In this document: positions 18,269 to 29,484 of the stretch, one piece after another | Position numbering within the stretch: position 1 is the first letter of the stretch | Layout: the number at the start of each line of letters is the position of its first letter | DNA from: a bacterium | Lineage (GTDB): Bacteria; CAIWAD01 | Assembly (NCBI GenBank): GCA_030429345.1 | Contig: JAUIFJ010000016.1 | Coordinates: 1 to 64,000 of the forward strand | DNA length: 64,000 nt | Direction of reading: 5' to 3' | The notes under the pieces: generated by a model | Database searches by the model: none | The model's input: the letters and a program-made list of their open reading frames with translations, nothing else | Told to the model about the DNA's origin: nothing | Program-made: the position numbers and the translations under genes

Positions 18269-21200
18269 TGGCACGTTCTACAAACCACTCTCCGAATGCG
18301 AGCGCTTTTTATTGGATTGGAGTACTCTTTGTTTGTTGTGCAGTAATCCTTCGACCAGCACACTCCTCAGGTGTAGCAGGAGTCCTGTTGGGGATTGACG
18401 GTGGCAGCGGAAGCGATGGTGTGTTTTCGGGTGCAGTAGATCCTAGCTCCGGAACTCTGAGCCTTCCTTTGACGCTAGCCCAGATCCCAGGGATGGCCAG
18501 TGCGAAAGTTGCAATTCAGTACTCTAATCTGATCCAGGAAGAAGTGCGAACACGAAACCAGGAGTCCCAAACTGGCTATGTCGGTCTGGGTTGGCAAATG
18601 GATCATCCTGTAATCTTACGTGACAATGCAGGGACCGGTACATACAAGGACGACACTTTTTACTACAACGGACTAGAGCTTCGTCTCGTCTCCAAAACTG
18701 TCGCTGGAGATCATGGTCATAATCATGCTTTTGAATACTCGCTTCCGAATGCGCCTTATGTATCGGTCTTTCATTATTGGAACGATGAGTCTGATATCCA
18801 GATTAGTAGCGACTATTGGGAAGTCGTTGGTGAGGGAAACTCCGTGCAGCGATTCGGAGGAACTGACGCTTCACGCGTTGTAGGGGTCAAGTGGGGAAAC
18901 TTCATCGGTGCGCGGCCTAGTTTTGAAGAAGAGACAGGTGAACACTATGTCAGTGAATGGCACTTAGATTTCGAAAGATCAGCCCATCAGGTAATGGGTG
19001 GGGAAGGGACGATAGAAGATGTTAACTGGATCGAGTACGATTATGGAAGCACGACCGAGAAAATCATTAGTTATGATGAGCATTTAGATCTAAGTACTGA
19101 TGGTTACATCAGCTTCACACGTGAGATATGGCTCAAGTCTATAAGAAACAATTTGGGCTATGAGATCACACTACTCTATGAGGACAAACCTAGTGCAGAA
19201 GTCGTTGATCCCCACCAGGAGCAACCTGAGCCGGATGCTTACCAGGAACGCTACATCACGAAGCGCTTGGCGGAAGTACGCGTGGCTGGCTATGACGGTA
19301 AGATCCTGAATACGCTGCTCCTCGACTACTCCCTTGAATCTGCCCGTTGTTATGGTACAGATACGGATAACACGGGAACAGTGATCGCTAAATCATTCCT
19401 GAAAGAGCTGATACCTTTCAATAACGGCAGAGAAGACAAGCCGCTTAAACTTGATTACAGACTTGATACACTTCCGGATGAAGATGAATTCTACGGAATG
19501 CTAGAATCTGTGACGCAGCCTTCAGGTCTTCGTACCCAATATGAATACCAGATGATCGAAACGGGTGTAAGTCGCTCCCTTGAAATCAGTCCGCCAGACT
19601 ACTCAGGCCATAGCGATTATACCGGTTCTGGCGAAATGCCCGAAGCCTGGGCAACACCCTCGCATATTGTTGTGACATGGGAGATGCCTGCCACTACTGG
19701 GAAAAGGCTTGTTTGTCAGGTCTATGAGTGGATCGGGGGTTGGCGAAAAACTTTTGAAGATGATCTGGGGCCAGCGACTACTGAAATTTGGACACATAAT
19801 CACCAGAATCTAGATGACGAACTACACTATTATCCGGGGGTACATGTTCAATCCTGGGAAAATACTATTGCAATCGTTCCCAACAAGTATGACACATCCC
19901 CAACAACAGATATGATACTACTTAAGAAAGATTTTAGTAGTACAACATGGAATAGATCAAACTTCGCAATCCGCATCCATCCGAACGAGTCCGATTGGAT
20001 TCAATGTGATAACGACAGGGCAGCGGTTCAGACAGTAGAAATCGCGATGGGGAAGAATTTTATCGTTGCATTGGGGACCATCAGTGGATTCGAAACCAGG
20101 ATCGTTTACAATGAAGTATCACATTGTTGGGATTTCGATGGTGTTCAAGGTGGGGATACTGCATATCCTGAACCTATTACACCCAGTTATTTAGGTTACA
20201 TTGCCCCAAGTGAGTACACCATCGCAACATATGGTCATATCAATATGCCTTTAGACCCGGTCGTCGTTCACCTGACAGATGATTGCCCACTTTCGGTTGA
20301 ATTAGCCGGGTTTAAATCTTATGGTGAGTTCACAAAAAATAACAATAATTATCACGATTATGATTTCACTACTGACATCTATGAAGACATGCGATTTCGT
20401 CGAACACTTGATTACCGAGCTCCGAGGTTTAAGATCTCGGCATATAAGAACTATTACTTTATTGAAAATACATCCTGTATTCCACTACAACCTACTCCTT
20501 TTTTTGAGCAGGCGATCAGTGCTCATGTGGAATCAGTTCATGGCGCCGCATTTGAACAGGACTTCTCTGTAGTATTACTTAAGCCACAAAGTCGGCTGTG
20601 TTACTACGAGGGAAATGCATGGCGGGATGGGGACGATGGTGAAAGAGACGACTGGGTTGTCCTCGGTAATCCACTTGAAAGTTCGGAGTATTACAGCGAC
20701 TTCTTAGTTGGGCAAGATGAAAGGAAATTCATTCGAAATGGTGTATTGCAACCTGTCACTATCTCCCTAGACGCCTTGCCGGGCGCTGTGGTTGTACAGG
20801 GAGAGAATCACTTACCGAATAATTGGGTATCTCGGCCCAAAGTACTGTATCTGAATGAAGACTACACTGTAGGGGAGGTCATTGAGGTATCGAATACGAC
20901 CTTCGAGGGTGAGTCCATGTTCTTTCACTCGTCAACCAGAGCTGTATCCTACGCAGGCGCTATTGCGATCAGTTCCTACCCTGCTGGGCACAATGAAGAT
21001 CGAGTGGAATTCACGTTTATGAATCTGAATGGGGGTATGGTGTATCTTCCTTACCCAAGCCGAGAGAAGAATATGATGATGAAGTGGTTTACAGATAGCT
21101 ATGAAGAGTACCCCACAAATGTGCAAAACAGCTATAAGTTTGATCACATTCCAGTTGAGTTATCTTCTTCTCACAATGTGTTTGGATATGCTGAGACAGG

Positions 21201-24200
21201 TAACGTAAGTTTACCAGGAGCACTTGGTCATATCTTTGTGTTCAATCCTTCAATTGCTTCCTATGATGTTCAAGATGGTTGGACTCATATCGATCTAAGC
21301 CAGGGTGGCGTGGACCCGAGCGGATTTCTGTTCGATTCATATAGAGGCTTGTCCTTCAGCGGAGAAATGCTGCGCACTCGTGATAGAGCCTACTCACGTA
21401 ACCTGCAGGGAGATTTTCAGTGTATAGGTTCGAACTTCATTTCAAGCGGTGAGCTTGAAGAGTGGGAGACCTCAACGTGGGATGACAATATAGAGATTAT
21501 TGAGTATCACGAACGGCCCCACTTTAACATTTCTAAGGTGGTACAAGGTTCAAGATTCTTTGCAGTTTCGGGGGGCAGTGTTACAAATAGTGAAATGCTC
21601 CAAGAGGATTTGAATCATGTCTATATCATAAGAAATGGTAGAGTAATCAATCAGGGAGAATTGTCTATAACCGGGCATTCGTGGATTTCCACAACGACTC
21701 CGTCGAATGTAAGTATCGAAAGTGAAGATGAACGCGGTACGGAGAGTCCGGCTGACGGGCAGTTCCCTGATGAGTACTTCCACAGGGCTGGGGGGAGTCA
21801 AGCAGCTGGGGAGAACCTTGTAATCTACTTTGGTAGTGAAGACCCATCCGCAGAAGTTGCTCGAAATCCCAGGCTGTATACATCGGGAGTATCAATTTAC
21901 CGTATTAATGGTGGAGTGACTGAGGAGTTGGGTTCGCGAGACTACAGTTATCATAATCCAGGGATTCCACAATACCAGAATAGAAGAATACAAGGGCCGT
22001 ATGATGTCTGTGTGGTTTCCCGGGTGGTCATTGACAGTGAATCCGCGAATACTCCAACGATTGCAAGGAGCTACGAGTGGTCGACGACAACGACGTTTGG
22101 AAGTCAATTCTATTGCGATGGTGCAGGTGGATTGCCTGTGCCATATGTATCTCAACATGGTTTGTCAGCCAAATTTCCACAAGTTGACGTGCATACAGAA
22201 GATGCCTCCGGGGCGTCAAATGGTTTTATCCGCAGTACATTTCACCTTCCAGCTGGACCCGAACTGAGTGCTGTATCACCTGGAGGTGTTACAGTGCTGG
22301 ATCGCGCTGCTCTCTATGATCGACTATCCTCCGAAGTCTATGCGGCAGATGGTCGACTCATCAGCAGCAGTGCCAATACGTTTTCGAGTTATTCAGCGGA
22401 TGAAGCCAAAAATGAGCGCTTGTTCAGGGATCGCAAACCGGTGGCCGTCGAAGAGTATGCCAATGGCCAGTTCGGTTTTCTCCAATCGCACTATTCACAA
22501 GTTGGGGAGACGTTCGAACTAAAAGAGTATCGAGTTGTTGAAGCGCTCCGTGAGAGCATTTCGGACTATGGGTATCAAGTAGACGCCAATGCTACCAGTA
22601 CCTCATACATTAGCGAAGAAGTCGACGGCATGGTACCCAGCACCAATGGTGTTTTGTACAGCGATATTGCTGAGCAGATCAACAGACAAACCGAAATCAT
22701 AAGTATGGATGTATACCGTGAGAGGCATGAGGCATCCGGTATTCCAGAGTACTTTACTTTTTCCGAATTGGATCTGCCTCAGACTCCAGGGTATATCGAA
22801 ATTGATCTACAATCTACTGACCGTGTGATCGAACTGTCTTTATCGATGGCTGAATCCATCGGCGATGGAGTCGTATTTGAACTTTATCGCAGCTTTGAAC
22901 ACCAACATGGTTCGGAGAAGAGTCTAGTTAAACTTTTTAATCTGACCCGTGAGATGCTGTTTTTGAATGGAGCTAGCTTAGAATACAAGACGACTTTCTG
23001 TACCAGCGCTAATGGTGGACTGATCGCATTCTTTCCGCAGCAGTCCACCTTCACTCTCTATGTAGAAAGCTATGAGTTGGATCTATCGGATGAACCAGCT
23101 CATGGCGACATCCTTTTGTCCTCGAAGCGGACACAATGGATCGACAGTGCCGAACACTTGCATCCTGACAATCCAGATCAACCCATTGCCTTTTCTACCT
23201 GGGAGCGTATCGGATTCGATGACCAGTCCAGTCAGGCAACATTTAAATGGAATTGGAGTGAAGATACGCAGAATAGCCAATGGAGGATTACTTCACATGG
23301 TGTGCGTTATGGCAGCAATCTAACTGTTACGGCGTCAAAGCAGTTTGATCAATCCCTTATCCGCAATGCTGTTGTTGAGCCATTGGAAGGGACGCGATAT
23401 GAAGGGCAGTATGCACGTATTCGATCCGGGGCTCAGTATCAAAAAGGGGAAATTCCTGTTGCTACTTTCCAGAATGCGGATCATGGAATTTCGGAATGGA
23501 GCTATCTGAATGAAAGCAGTAGTAGCTGGGTTAGCCATGAGAGTTCATTTATCAACTTCGAACACACGGCCAGTGACCAGCTCCCGGACATTAGCAATCC
23601 TTCGGCAGTCTTGCCAACGTTTGATTTTGCTTCACTTTCAGAAAACACGTCTATATGCAGCGAAGCCTATTCAGGGCAATTCGGTTTGCGTCTCGATAGT
23701 AACGGGCAACTTCGAAAGAACTTCGCCCTTGATTGCAGCGACTTGAAACGCTCCTTCGTCTTTTCCTGTTGGGTCAAGACGATGGAGAACTACAGCCTGG
23801 TGCAAAATCCGGACGGAACTATCCAGCGAGGTGCCTACCTTGCAATTCGCCCGATTGAAGATGCTTCACGAACAACACGCCAGGATCCTCAGTTTCCCGC
23901 TCTGGGGGGAACTCCCCATTCTTGGCCTGATGTTGTTGTTCCTATCCCGGAGGGACATGACCAGGAGTGGCAATATGTTGAGGCAACAATTGACCTGACT
24001 CAGATCCCTCAATCAGCAGTCAGTCAATTGATAGCAGATTTCGGCGAGGTGGTGTTTTGGCTACGACCGTTTATTGCCAATGCGAATGATCCATTTTCCG
24101 AGAGTATCATTGTAGACGATGTACTTTTCTATCCAAGCAACTCCGCTGTGGAAGCCAATGTTTACGATTATCGCAAGCATGCATATGTAGCGACACACAG

Positions 24201-27200
24201 AAATGATGGACACGTGACGCGTACGACTTTCGCAGAAACAGGGGTCGAAGTAGCTAAGACCACAAATTTAGCTCCTCCGACTCTATTGACAGCGCTTGGC
24301 CTCTTCGCACACTCCTACAATCATCCTGATGGTAACATTGGTGTCAACCGTGGCTACACATTCAAGTCGACACACTCCTACAACGAACATGTGCAATACC
24401 GCAATGCCGGATTCACCGACTGGAGTCTCGGACACATACCGGACAAGAAGGATGGATGGTACTCGGATCAAGCTCAAGCAGCCTGGGATGTGTTACCGGT
24501 ACTGGGTGATGGGTATTCGCCGAGAAAAGTAAGTGAAGCAGCTATTCCGCTCGAGCACTTTGATTTGTCGGACGTGCCCAAGGCTTTCTACTTGAAAGTC
24601 AACACCGAGCAAGTTGACTGGCTTGATTCGACCACCGGTGAAATACGGACACTCGAATTCACATTTGATGACGATGATGCAACTACAGCAGATCCTCGGG
24701 TCGTTTACCAGCCATACGAGAGCAGTTATCTAGCATATATACTTGAAGGTGGAATTGAAGTCCATCATCCGGAAGGACCTCCAAGTTTCTCGCTCTTTCT
24801 CGGCTCTTCAAGTACACCGAAAGCTAGTTTCGAGCTGGGTATTCACGATATCGAAGATCTAGTAGTCTATGCCTCTGAGGGCCATCTGAGCTTCTTCGTC
24901 GGAAATGCGGAAGTTTTCAATTGGCGCTATCAAGAAATGTCTGAGGATGGCATGATGCACTCAGGCCAGTTGAAGCTCTACGCGCCGGAGGGCTTTTTCC
25001 TCGAAGAGTATATCTACCTCAGAGATGTATTGAGGTCTTGCGTCTTCACGGATGCACTTGGAAATGTCTTGCAAACCCAGCGCGAAACCACCTTCGCAGG
25101 ATTCGCGACACCGATCGAGATTTCGCAGACTTTGTATGACACTTTCAATCGGCCCTATGTCACGACGATTCCCGTCGTTATGAACGCGAGCTGGTGGCGA
25201 GAGCATGTCAACGGCGGCCTGTATGAGGGTGATGAGGATTGCGGAGACGACCCCGATTGTAGGCGAACGTTGCACGTTCGCCTGGGACAGTACCAACCCG
25301 AGTTCGTCGAAAGCTATGATTCAACTGCGGATCAGATTACCAGTGGCCTGATTCTTGAATACTATGACGGGAGCGGCTTTGTCAGCCCCCTGCCGGCAAT
25401 TAATAATGATGCAGAAATCGGTTCAACACATGATTTGAACTACACTGGGCTTGCTTTCGGGAATCGGCCTCATACCCGCACGTTGTACGATGATAGCCCG
25501 TCCTCTCGCAAGCTGACTGTTATCGATCCCGGCGAAGGGAGGGACATATCCAGCAGTTCCAGTTGGCTAGAAGAAACCAATCAATCATGGTGGATGGGGT
25601 ACGCGCCTGGACAGATCCACATCCGTACGGATTTCGACGTCCGTGGTGATTACGTGCAGTCGTATACGAACTCCATGGGGCAGGTACTGTGCGTTAAGAG
25701 CTCAACAACGGAGTCATTCCTGCAAGTGCCACAGGATCCATTGATTCGATTCTCGGTTAAGAAGTATGACAACTACGGAAACCTCGTTGCCGAGTCCGAT
25801 CCTAAATACGCAACTGCATTTGATCCCTCCTACCAGGATGGTGGAGTCTTCTACAATGTAACCCATGAATACTCCGAGGACCGAACGCATCTGATTGCCT
25901 CGCATCGTATCGACGACGAGTCTGAATACTTTGTCTACGATGCTCTCGGCATACTCCGCCTAACCTGGGCTGGGCATGCGATCTCCGAGAAAGGCACCTA
26001 TAATTATTATAAGTACGATCGCTTCGGCCGTGTGCTGGAAGAAGGCTACATTTCATTGCCGCCGATGACCGATCGCAATGTGCTTGAGGACCTGGTCAAT
26101 GATGCTGACTGGCCACGTAAGACTGAAGGCGCTATCCTGCGCAACCGCTATGAGTATGCGAACGATAATGGTCCTTATAATCGAAACGTTCTGACGTTGA
26201 TTGAATCCAGCACGAATTCCGACTGGGAACCAGAGTTTCGCGAGGAACTCGTCTACGGTCCCCATGGCGTTCTTCTTCGGCAATTCGAAACCTTACAAGA
26301 CCACGACTGGGGCGTGGATTCTCGGACGACCCAGTTCGAATATGACCATCGAGGTCGTGTCGCACGTCTAATCTATCCTGACCTGGCGGCTACGGAACTC
26401 GAGTACACTTATGACGACGCAAACAGCGGTCGTCTAACAGACATTCACCAGGTGCTGCCCTCCGGCAGCAAGAGGCACTGGGCCCAGTATATCTACAACT
26501 TGCGTGGTCAATTGGAGCAAGAAACTCTGGGCAAGGGAATGGCTGGCAGCCAGGAGAAGGAAATTGTATACGATAACTTGGGCCGCAAGCGCCAGGTCAG
26601 AAACCAATCGAGCAAGGATGGCAACAGCGGTGGATATTTGTTCCAACAACAGTTCTACTACGAGAACGACTTCAGTAACCATCAGTTTGGGCAGGTTTCA
26701 GAACTGTTCTCCTTAAGCGGACCTACGGTAGGTGGCACCCTAATCGAAGCGGATGTTTTCACAACCGCGAATGCCTACACCTACTCCGGAACCGGTCAAT
26801 TACAGAGTGCTCGTCATTACCGGGAGGACGGGACGGTCAGCTACTCGATGACAGACATCGAACATGATCTGAACGGCAATATCTTCAGCTGCCGGGAAAA
26901 CGGTGCGCTGATGCAATACACATATAACACCATTAATGGACAGGAATCGAATCAGGTCCACACGGTCGTCGGAGCGGACTTGGATCGCCTATACATGTAT
27001 GACGGCCTGGGTCGCGTTAGTAATTCCTACAATGATGGATCCGCGGCCAAGACTATTGAATACGATCCCTTCAACCAACGAACAAGTCTGATGCAGCTCC
27101 CGGACAACGACAACCGGGTTCGTTATGACTACGATTCCGCCCAGAGAAGAGTCTATAAACAGCATTACCGATACATAACGGACCCCTATAAGAAATTGAA

Positions 27201-28683
27201 AGCGTATTGGGAACAGGACGAAAGCCTCTACCTCTTCGGCACCAATGACGCCGTGCTTTGTGAAAGCCACCGTATGGTGAACAAAGATTTCGAGCTGAGC
27301 TACATTTACGGACTGGGCGGCGGTGCCATTGCAGTACTCCGCACAACGGAAACTACAGAATCCCACCAATTGCTTGTGCGAGACTTCCAGGGTTCGACGA
27401 GGCAGGTTTTTAACGATTTAGGGGACTTGGTTGCGCAGTACAACTACGAACCCTTCGGTAGCATTCTGCAAAGCGAAGCAACGGAGGAGGTCAGGTATCT
27501 CTTCACGGGACAGGAGTACGACAGCGAATCAGGATTGCACAATTTTAAGGCCAGGCTCTATGACTCGGATACTGGGGTATTCTTTGCGACCGATCCAGCT
27601 GAGGAATTTGCCAGTCCTTACCTCTACACCAACGGCAATCCAATCGCATTTACTGACCCGTCAGGCGAAGAAATAATTACTACGATTGGTACTATACTCA
27701 AAGTCCTAGGTTACATCAAAATGATGATTACAACTGCAGAAATCATCAATGAGGGTGGCAATTTGCATGATGTACTGGGTTACTTATTGCCATCATTGGC
27801 ATTGTCTGAAATTGGGTCTGAACTTGGAGCAGGCATTGGGAGCGAATTAGCCGGAGAGGGTCTTGGTGCAGCTATGGTACAATTTGTCGTACAATCTTCT
27901 GTTAGCTCTGTGATCACTTCGCAGGGCAATAGTATTTCGATTGGCCCATTGAGCATGACTCGTGGAGAAGGTGTGCACTCTAGTTGGTTCCAAAGTGGAG
28001 ATCCATTGGATGTAATGATGGATGCGTTAATTGTACTACAATCTGCTGTAAGTGCAGTAGATAATTTGAATACGATAAAGGTTGCCAAACAGGCAAAGTA
28101 TAGATCAAATAGTGAAGATGATTTGAGGCACCGAAAGGCAGAATCAGATAGGGAAATTGAATCAGCATCTGTTAGAATGACGGATGAAGACACGAATTCC
28201 GCCAATACTGAAGAATCCCGCACAGGAACCGAAAGCGAAGAAGTCAAACCAAAAATAAACACTCAATTGAAGGAGGATGGGGAAGGACACTACTCCTACT
28301 CAAGTTCAAGATCTAGACAGTACGGTACAGAAGAAACAATGCGCTCTCTAGATAACTTGGTGGCTGCGTGGGAGGCGAAATATCCAGATGGTCCAAGAAT
28401 AGGAATCGGCGATATTAGCAATGAGGGCGGTGGAAAAATGAAACCTCACAAGACGCATCAGAAAGGAACCAATGTTGATATGCGTCCGTTACGTACAGAC
28501 GGCCTTGAACGCCCAGTTGTGATTAGCGATAAGAGGTATAGTAGAGTTTACACTTCTGAACTAGTCAAGTTGTTGCTCGCGGACCCAAATGTCAGGAGCG
28601 TTTTATTCAATGATACTGCGATACCTGGCGTGATTTGGTGGGAACATCATGACAACCACTTGCATATAAATTTTCATAACTAG
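18268..28683 (+). CDS. Giant secreted YD/RHS-repeat polymorphic toxin with metallopeptidase C-terminus
   Basis: This 3471-residue protein has a signal peptide (hydrophobic core about residues 15-32). The N-terminal region (about 45-110) resembles SpvB/TcB-type proteins: GSGSDG...G...LSLPL, then a Y-V-G-L-G-W motif. YD-type repeats occupy roughly 2480-3070 (for example YDNYGNLVAESDP). The RHS core (about 3075-3130, FTGQEYDSESGLHNFKARLY, then FFATDP and a NGNPIAFTDPSGEE end) is followed by a distinct C-terminal region of about 340 residues in more AT-rich DNA. Its end carries H3397-x6-D3404 and H3464-x-H3466, the zinc-site layout of LAS peptidases (MepA/M15 type), which cut peptidoglycan crosslinks. 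RHS proteins usually encase such toxins. It lacks PAAR or VgrG parts, so export is probably Sec-dependent plus an outer-membrane machine, possibly the one encoded next door. Confidence 0.92.
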   Translation: MARSTNHSPNASAFYWIGVLFVCCAVILRPAHSSGVAGVLLGIDGGSGSDGVFSGAVDPSSGTLSLPLTLAQIPGMASAKVAIQYSNLIQEEVRTRNQESQTGYVGLGWQMDHPVILRDNAGTGTYKDDTFYYNGLELRLVSKTVAGDHGHNHAFEYSLPNAPYVSVFHYWNDESDIQISSDYWEVVGEGNSVQRFGGTDASRVVGVKWGNFIGARPSFEEETGEHYVSEWHLDFERSAHQVMGGEGTIEDVNWIEYDYGSTTEKIISYDEHLDLSTDGYISFTREIWLKSIRNNLGYEITLLYEDKPSAEVVDPHQEQPEPDAYQERYITKRLAEVRVAGYDGKILNTLLLDYSLESARCYGTDTDNTGTVIAKSFLKELIPFNNGREDKPLKLDYRLDTLPDEDEFYGMLESVTQPSGLRTQYEYQMIETGVSRSLEISPPDYSGHSDYTGSGEMPEAWATPSHIVVTWEMPATTGKRLVCQVYEWIGGWRKTFEDDLGPATTEIWTHNHQNLDDELHYYPGVHVQSWENTIAIVPNKYDTSPTTDMILLKKDFSSTTWNRSNFAIRIHPNESDWIQCDNDRAAVQTVEIAMGKNFIVALGTISGFETRIVYNEVSHCWDFDGVQGGDTAYPEPITPSYLGYIAPSEYTIATYGHINMPLDPVVVHLTDDCPLSVELAGFKSYGEFTKNNNNYHDYDFTTDIYEDMRFRRTLDYRAPRFKISAYKNYYFIENTSCIPLQPTPFFEQAISAHVESVHGAAFEQDFSVVLLKPQSRLCYYEGNAWRDGDDGERDDWVVLGNPLESSEYYSDFLVGQDERKFIRNGVLQPVTISLDALPGAVVVQGENHLPNNWVSRPKVLYLNEDYTVGEVIEVSNTTFEGESMFFHSSTRAVSYAGAIAISSYPAGHNEDRVEFTFMNLNGGMVYLPYPSREKNMMMKWFTDSYEEYPTNVQNSYKFDHIPVELSSSHNVFGYAETGNVSLPGALGHIFVFNPSIASYDVQDGWTHIDLSQGGVDPSGFLFDSYRGLSFSGEMLRTRDRAYSRNLQGDFQCIGSNFISSGELEEWETSTWDDNIEIIEYHERPHFNISKVVQGSRFFAVSGGSVTNSEMLQEDLNHVYIIRNGRVINQGELSITGHSWISTTTPSNVSIESEDERGTESPADGQFPDEYFHRAGGSQAAGENLVIYFGSEDPSAEVARNPRLYTSGVSIYRINGGVTEELGSRDYSYHNPGIPQYQNRRIQGPYDVCVVSRVVIDSESANTPTIARSYEWSTTTTFGSQFYCDGAGGLPVPYVSQHGLSAKFPQVDVHTEDASGASNGFIRSTFHLPAGPELSAVSPGGVTVLDRAALYDRLSSEVYAADGRLISSSANTFSSYSADEAKNERLFRDRKPVAVEEYANGQFGFLQSHYSQVGETFELKEYRVVEALRESISDYGYQVDANATSTSYISEEVDGMVPSTNGVLYSDIAEQINRQTEIISMDVYRERHEASGIPEYFTFSELDLPQTPGYIEIDLQSTDRVIELSLSMAESIGDGVVFELYRSFEHQHGSEKSLVKLFNLTREMLFLNGASLEYKTTFCTSANGGLIAFFPQQSTFTLYVESYELDLSDEPAHGDILLSSKRTQWIDSAEHLHPDNPDQPIAFSTWERIGFDDQSSQATFKWNWSEDTQNSQWRITSHGVRYGSNLTVTASKQFDQSLIRNAVVEPLEGTRYEGQYARIRSGAQYQKGEIPVATFQNADHGISEWSYLNESSSSWVSHESSFINFEHTASDQLPDISNPSAVLPTFDFASLSENTSICSEAYSGQFGLRLDSNGQLRKNFALDCSDLKRSFVFSCWVKTMENYSLVQNPDGTIQRGAYLAIRPIEDASRTTRQDPQFPALGGTPHSWPDVVVPIPEGHDQEWQYVEATIDLTQIPQSAVSQLIADFGEVVFWLRPFIANANDPFSESIIVDDVLFYPSNSAVEANVYDYRKHAYVATHRNDGHVTRTTFAETGVEVAKTTNLAPPTLLTALGLFAHSYNHPDGNIGVNRGYTFKSTHSYNEHVQYRNAGFTDWSLGHIPDKKDGWYSDQAQAAWDVLPVLGDGYSPRKVSEAAIPLEHFDLSDVPKAFYLKVNTEQVDWLDSTTGEIRTLEFTFDDDDATTADPRVVYQPYESSYLAYILEGGIEVHHPEGPPSFSLFLGSSSTPKASFELGIHDIEDLVVYASEGHLSFFVGNAEVFNWRYQEMSEDGMMHSGQLKLYAPEGFFLEEYIYLRDVLRSCVFTDALGNVLQTQRETTFAGFATPIEISQTLYDTFNRPYVTTIPVVMNASWWREHVNGGLYEGDEDCGDDPDCRRTLHVRLGQYQPEFVESYDSTADQITSGLILEYYDGSGFVSPLPAINNDAEIGSTHDLNYTGLAFGNRPHTRTLYDDSPSSRKLTVIDPGEGRDISSSSSWLEETNQSWWMGYAPGQIHIRTDFDVRGDYVQSYTNSMGQVLCVKSSTTESFLQVPQDPLIRFSVKKYDNYGNLVAESDPKYATAFDPSYQDGGVFYNVTHEYSEDRTHLIASHRIDDESEYFVYDALGILRLTWAGHAISEKGTYNYYKYDRFGRVLEEGYISLPPMTDRNVLEDLVNDADWPRKTEGAILRNRYEYANDNGPYNRNVLTLIESSTNSDWEPEFREELVYGPHGVLLRQFETLQDHDWGVDSRTTQFEYDHRGRVARLIYPDLAATELEYTYDDANSGRLTDIHQVLPSGSKRHWAQYIYNLRGQLEQETLGKGMAGSQEKEIVYDNLGRKRQVRNQSSKDGNSGGYLFQQQFYYENDFSNHQFGQVSELFSLSGPTVGGTLIEADVFTTANAYTYSGTGQLQSARHYREDGTVSYSMTDIEHDLNGNIFSCRENGALMQYTYNTINGQESNQVHTVVGADLDRLYMYDGLGRVSNSYNDGSAAKTIEYDPFNQRTSLMQLPDNDNRVRYDYDSAQRRVYKQHYRYITDPYKKLKAYWEQDESLYLFGTNDAVLCESHRMVNKDFELSYIYGLGGGAIAVLRTTETTESHQLLVRDFQGSTRQVFNDLGDLVAQYNYEPFGSILQSEATEEVRYLFTGQEYDSESGLHNFKARLYDSDTGVFFATDPAEEFASPYLYTNGNPIAFTDPSGEEIITTIGTILKVLGYIKMMITTAEIINEGGNLHDVLGYLLPSLALSEIGSELGAGIGSELAGEGLGAAMVQFVVQSSVSSVITSQGNSISIGPLSMTRGEGVHSSWFQSGDPLDVMMDALIVLQSAVSAVDNLNTIKVAKQAKYRSNSEDDLRHRKAESDREIESASVRMTDEDTNSANTEESRTGTESEEVKPKINTQLKEDGEGHYSYSSSRSRQYGTEETMRSLDNLVAAWEAKYPDGPRIGIGDISNEGGGKMKPHKTHQKGTNVDMRPLRTDGLERPVVISDKRYSRVYTSELVKLLLADPNVRSVLFNDTAIPGVIWWEHHDNHLHINFHN

Positions 28684-28705
28684 TAAAAATCGTAGGAGCT
28701 CTACT

Positions 28706-29251
28706 ATGAGAATACTTTGCACACTTGTACTAGCTGTTACCTCTATTTGCTTTGGTAAAAGCCAACTTTCGCTTGTAGTTATGGGGGAAGTACCAGTACC
28801 TCTCACTGATCAAGTTGGTAGGCAATTTCAAGCAGAGACTAGAATCATGGAGTACCGCGAAATAAGTGTTTGGGATTATCAAGATTGGGGTAATTTTCCG
28901 AAGGTGCTAGATATACATATGGCTCTTTGTAACAGTGAGATGGATACACTTAGAACAGAAATTGAAGTTAGGCTCAGTGCTAAAGTTGGAGATTTATTCA
29001 ACGAATACCAAGATAGCACATCCTCATTACATGAAATAGAGCTTTCATTAGAAGCTGATAAGAGTATACTTGTATTACCACCTGGAAACTTTGAAGTGAT
29101 TAAAATTGCACAATTTAACTTTGAGGAGTTTATTGATAGGCAGTTTAACGGCGATAGATGGCCATACTGGATAATAGTTACTTGTACGGCTAAATCGGAA
29201 CAAGGACAACTGGAAGTCTCACGTAGCATTGAGCTAATACCCCAACTATAA
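28706..29251 (+). CDS. Candidate exported immunity protein for the YD-repeat toxin
   Basis: This 181-residue protein starts 22 bp after the toxin gene with a ribosome-binding sequence (AGGAGC). It has a signal peptide (MRILCTLVLAVTSICFG), so it acts outside the cytoplasm. That is where a peptidoglycan-cutting toxin would have to be neutralised. The mature part is acidic and beta-rich and matches no family I know. Immunity proteins are characteristically unrelated, small, and encoded just after their toxin, in DNA of the same low GC as the toxin tip; all of this is seen here. The gap 29252-29484 holds nothing recognisable. Confidence 0.7.
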   Translation: MRILCTLVLAVTSICFGKSQLSLVVMGEVPVPLTDQVGRQFQAETRIMEYREISVWDYQDWGNFPKVLDIHMALCNSEMDTLRTEIEVRLSAKVGDLFNEYQDSTSSLHEIELSLEADKSILVLPPGNFEVIKIAQFNFEEFIDRQFNGDRWPYWIIVTCTAKSEQGQLEVSRSIELIPQL

Positions 29252-29484
29252 GATTTTTAAGGTGGCATCAATATGATTTCCATGATTTCACATTCATTTA
29301 AACTAGTGAAAATGTAGCTTCTGTCTTTAATCTGCAACGGAAGTTCGTCAGAGTTGCTGTCTATAGATATGGGGATCCAGTATTCTGCCTCATTTGGACA
29401 TCACAATGGAAGTATATGAGGCAGTTCCAGATCGTTCCGGTATGAGTGTGAGCCTGTCAAAATGCTCAGTATTAGGGTACAAAT

